Positions 6,324-8,898 of a stretch of 8,898 nucleotides of DNA are shown one piece after another (positions within the stretch are counted from its first letter, which is position 1; each line of letters opens with the position of its first letter). The notes below the pieces were generated by a model that was given only the letters and a program-made list of their open reading frames with translations, was not told where the DNA came from and did no database searches. The stretch lies in contig DMJN01000223.1 in NCBI GenBank assembly GCA_003451715.1, forward strand, positions 1-8,898, read 5' to 3'. This stretch comes from Gammaproteobacteria bacterium. Its GTDB lineage: Bacteria > Pseudomonadota > Gammaproteobacteria > Pseudomonadales > Pseudohongiellaceae. Made by a program: the position numbers and the translations under genes.

Positions 6324-7129
6324 ATGAACTTGGTATTTGTTGGCGGCTCTGTGCGAAGTGGTACAACCATTTTGCACAAATTCCTATGTATGGATAGTGA
6401 GGCTGCACGTCGACTGGCTGAACCTTCCTATCTGCGAATGCTCGTAACTACCTATCAACAAGCACTGCTTGATTTCGAGAATGACACATCCAGTTACTTT
6501 AAAGACCATGAAGATTTTAGAAAATTCCATGCCTTGCTAATCAACCAGTTTCTCGACCGGACCATGTTGGCTCACGCACCAGCCAGACACCTGGTGTTGA
6601 AAGAGCCTCACCTGACCCCCTGTTTCCTTATGTGATCGAACTTATCCCTACATGCAAATTTGTCATAGTAGTCAGAGATCCTCGCGACATAATCACTTCA
6701 ATGATAGAAGTGGGAAAACGAAAGCAGGAATTGGGTGAACAGCATTTCTTCCAGAAACGCGATATCAAACATCTCTGTGAGTACATCAAGTTCTTCTACG
6801 CGCCGGTCTTTTCTTCGGCCAATCAGGAATTCTTAGCCAAGGTGGCAGTACTCAAGTACGAAAATTTGATCAACAAGCCGGAATCTATACAACAACAACT
6901 GCGACAATTCACCACTATGAAATTGGATTTCGACGCACGTACCGAGGTACCTGAAGACGGCTACCTTGAGGGACCTAAACCCCGATACAAACCCTGGAGA
7001 ACTAAGCTGAGTTCGGGGGGATTGAGTGATAAATCTATTGGTAGCTACAAAACCATATTGAGTGACGAAGAGGTTGCGAGGATAGAAGTAGAATTGGGCG
7101 CTTTTATGGAGCGCTTTGACTATGCCTGA
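6324..7129 (+). pseudogene. Sulfotransferase-family protein, split by a frameshift
   Basis: ATG at 6324; the first frame stops at 6633-6635, while the second frame carries the rest to TGA at 7127-7129. Joining them at the C run 6616-6620 (one C missing, ACCCCCTG) gives 268 residues and the smooth sequence KEPHLTPLFPYVIELIP. Residues 7-15 (GGSVRSGTT) are the P-loop-like site that holds the 5'-phosphosulfate of PAPS. FVIVVRDPRDIITSM is the 3'-phosphate-binding region, LKYENLINKPE a typical helix motif, and the C-terminal half has WRTKLSSGGLSDKSIGSYK. It would move sulfate from PAPS to an unknown acceptor. It stands alone, plus-strand, between minus-strand units, and looks A/T-richer than its neighbours, so transfer is possible. 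A -1 slip at CCC would also restore the frame but no stimulating element is seen. Confidence 0.75.
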
Positions 7130-7405
7130 AGAAAGTTTTGCAGTCGCTTCGAAATCACAGCTTGCGAGATCAACACGGCACAGGAACTCTTTTCACAGCT
7201 CGAGTAGAAACTATCGATGGCGATTGGAAAAGCCCCCTGATTCTCCTTAACTGGGCGCGCAGGACCAATGAACAATCCGGTTCGAACATCTAAATCAATT
7301 GGAATTGAAAATTTCATGCTTGGGAGTTTTTGGTTGCCGAAATGAAGTACAAATCCCATCGTAGTCCCACTCCACCTGACCCCATACTCTTCTCTGCTCA
7401 GTGGT
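7130..7405. other. Intergenic region between convergent genes
   Basis: No gene can be supported here. A minus-strand frame is open across it from the PQQ gene's end but resembles nothing I know and overlaps that gene in another frame. TCAATT (7295-7300) and AATTGA (7303-7308) form a near-palindrome too tight for a hairpin loop. CCTGACCCCA at 7375-7384 repeats a sequence at 6238-6247 on the other side of the sulfotransferase gene. No clear terminator was seen for either gene. Confidence 0.4.
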
Positions 7406-8898
7406 TCATTGCCCGGCAGGAAGACTGAAGACGTAGAGTGCATTGCCGGTGCTGGGATGGCGCACATCCGGCGCTATCACCCGCGGCACGGTGCGGGGAC
7501 TGACGCCACGCGCGCCCAATGCAGCTGTCACGGCGATATACTGCCTGCCATCAATAGCAAATGTGACGGGGTGACCCTGTACCGAAGTTCCCAGGCGAGT
7601 CTCCCAGAGAATCTCGCCATTACGGACATCGAAGGCGCGGAAGCGGCGGTCGAGATCCCCCACGAACACCAGATTGCCAGCCGTCGATATGGTACCGGTG
7701 AGGAAGGCGGCGCGCTGTTCATAACTCCAGCTCTCGGTCATGGTATCCACGTTGTAGGCCGCCAGTTTACCCATGTTGCCATCGGAGCCCGGCATTTCGA
7801 ACCAGCGGCGATTGGCGGCAGTTCCTCCGGCACCCTGTACCAGGGGCACTTCGCGGGCGGCAATTTCCAGGCACGACTGGCTCAAGGGCATAATCAGGTT
7901 GGCAGTGGGTTCGTGGTAAGTCATGGAATGCCAGTCTTTACCACCGGCAGTGGAAGGGCACACCGAAATCCACTGGTCGATCTGGGCGTTCTGTATGTCT
8001 TGGCGGTAAGTCACCTCACCGGTATCAGCATCGATGTTGGTGAAGGCATTCTGAAATACGGTTTCAACATGAGAGATAAACTCGCCACTGACGCGATCGT
8101 GCTTCCACAGAATGCCGTGCTTGCCAACCGAAAACACCAGCTTGTCGTCGCCACGGTCGATCAGTACACGTTCGAAAACCTCATCCAGATCCAATGCCTC
8201 GGCCGGTACGTGCTGGAAATACCAGTCCAGTTCACCGTTGTCCACGTTGATTGCAACAGTGGAGTTAGTGAACAGGCCGGCATCATAAATTGACAGCGAG
8301 CGCGAGGCCGGCATCCAGGGTTTTTGTTGTGCGGTTCCCCAGTAGGTGAGGTTCAATTCCGGGTCGTAGCTGCCGGTAATCCAGGTCTCACCACCGGCGC
8401 GGAACAGATCATCGATACCCCCCCAGGTATCGCCGCCGGGTTCGCCGGACTTGGCCACAGTAACGAATCTCCACTGAAGTTCCCCGGTGTTAGCGTCGTG
8501 GGCACTGATGAAGCAGTCTTCCTCGAGAAACCGCGAGCAGTTAATCAGACCCTGAATCACCTTCCCGTCGGCAACGATCGGGCCGCTGGAGTTTCCAAAG
8601 CCAAGGCCGCTGTCGGCTATCTGAGTCTCCCATACCTGCTCACCGTTACGTGCGTCCAGTGCGATCAGCCGGGCATCGGTAGTGGCATGGATAATCTTGT
8701 CGTTGTAGATGGCGATGTTACGCATGTCCTGGCTGTTTGCTGGCCCGGCATGATGTTCCCAGATCAACTCGCCTGTCTTGCCATCCAATGCCTGGATGAT
8801 GTTGCTGGTATTTATCAGATAGATAACGCCACCATAGACCAGCGGTGAGGGTTCGGAATCGCCATCGTGCATGCTCCATACCCACTCCAGCCGTAAGT
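7406..8898 (-). CDS. PQQ-dependent dehydrogenase (quinoprotein), 3' part, 5' end outside window
   Basis: Open from the right edge to TGA at 7408-7406, at least 496 residues. The ATG at 8872 is probably internal, because [18 protein letters not shown] continues upstream in frame. It is an eight-bladed propeller quinoprotein: blade repeats such as [42 protein letters not shown] and [11 protein letters not shown] are visible. Numbered from that ATG, residues 169-179 ([11 protein letters not shown]) are the family motif near the PQQ and metal site. [20 protein letters not shown] precedes it. Cys112 and Cys120 flank the segment where family members have a disulfide. It should oxidise an alcohol or similar substrate in the periplasm and pass electrons to a c-type cytochrome or the quinone pool; substrate unknown. 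No fused cytochrome is present at this C-terminus (it ends FSLPAGQ). The signal peptide, if any, lies outside. Confidence 0.88.
   Translation of the reverse strand, partial: LRLEWVWSMHDGDSEPSPLVYGGVIYLINTSNIIQALDGKTGELIWEHHAGPANSQDMRNIAIYNDKIIHATTDARLIALDARNGEQVWETQIADSGLGFGNSSGPIVADGKVIQGLINCSRFLEEDCFISAHDANTGELQWRFVTVAKSGEPGGDTWGGIDDLFRAGGETWITGSYDPELNLTYWGTAQQKPWMPASRSLSIYDAGLFTNSTVAINVDNGELDWYFQHVPAEALDLDEVFERVLIDRGDDKLVFSVGKHGILWKHDRVSGEFISHVETVFQNAFTNIDADTGEVTYRQDIQNAQIDQWISVCPSTAGGKDWHSMTYHEPTANLIMPLSQSCLEIAAREVPLVQGAGGTAANRRWFEMPGSDGNMGKLAAYNVDTMTESWSYEQRAAFLTGTISTAGNLVFVGDLDRRFRAFDVRNGEILWETRLGTSVQGHPVTFAIDGRQYIAVTAALGARGVSPRTVPRVIAPDVRHPSTGNALYVFSLPAGQ

Noticed and set aside
7120..7467. 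A 115-residue minus-strand ORF after the PQQ gene
   Set aside because: It overlaps the PQQ dehydrogenase end in another frame, has no recognisable motif and no convincing start signal.
7409..8293. A 294-residue plus-strand ORF opposite the PQQ gene
   Set aside because: It is antisense to a clearly conserved quinoprotein, has low-complexity composition and no domain; a shadow frame.
32..8898. Reassigned genetic code with TGA as a sense codon
   Set aside because: TGA also ends several intact genes here (membrane protein, VOC, PQQ dehydrogenase) at the expected family ends.

Overview
The window looks like ordinary chromosome from a Gram-negative, probably marine, proteobacterium, most likely gammaproteobacterial. 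This rests on recalled family resemblance (an FMN split-barrel protein, a GFA protein, a TraB/GumN protein with a GTLxxLP motif, a periplasmic PQQ dehydrogenase and signal peptides of Gram-negative type) and on intermediate base composition. No search was run. No rRNA, tRNA, CRISPR array, transposase or phage gene was seen.

The most important observation is at the left end. An ArsM-like SAM-dependent methyltransferase (32-808, plus strand) contains an in-frame TGA at codon 202. It falls exactly where relatives carry the conserved Cys of the W-x-x-C-[IV]-[AG]-G motif. Reading resumes for 56 well-conserved codons. Directly after the TGA lies a 6-bp GC-rich hairpin (two further G-U pairs possible) with a 5-nt loop CGUGU, 16 nt from the TGA. 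That is the geometry of a bacterial SECIS element. I annotate it as a selenoprotein of 258 residues; a reader that stops at the TGA would give a false 201-residue protein. Sec insertion also needs selA, selB, selC and selD, which are not in this window.

Layout after that gene: a convergent GNAT acetyltransferase (1395-916, minus) broken by a TGA that is probably a true lesion; a strong terminator-like hairpin (1486-1544); a secreted 347-residue protein of unknown function (2618-1575, minus). Then comes a long minus-strand run read right to left. A tightly packed trio, PNPOx-like FMN protein (6048-5500), VOC/glyoxalase-like protein (5495-5076) and GFA-family protein (5071-4701, frameshifted), has 4-nt gaps between genes. 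It is followed by a small membrane protein (4603-4178), a TraB/GumN-like exported protein (4160-3150) and a DUF2007 plus zinc-ribbon protein (3100-2786). A plus-strand sulfotransferase (6324-7129), also frameshifted, sits between this run and the 3' part of a PQQ-dependent dehydrogenase (minus, stop at 7406) that runs off the right edge.

Three genes (GNAT, GFA, sulfotransferase) are each interrupted by one change, two of them a missing C in a C run. This may be real decay or consensus error. It sets the background against which the Sec call must be judged, and that call differs by sitting at a conserved Cys with a fitting hairpin. TGA also ends several intact genes here, so the code is not globally reassigned.
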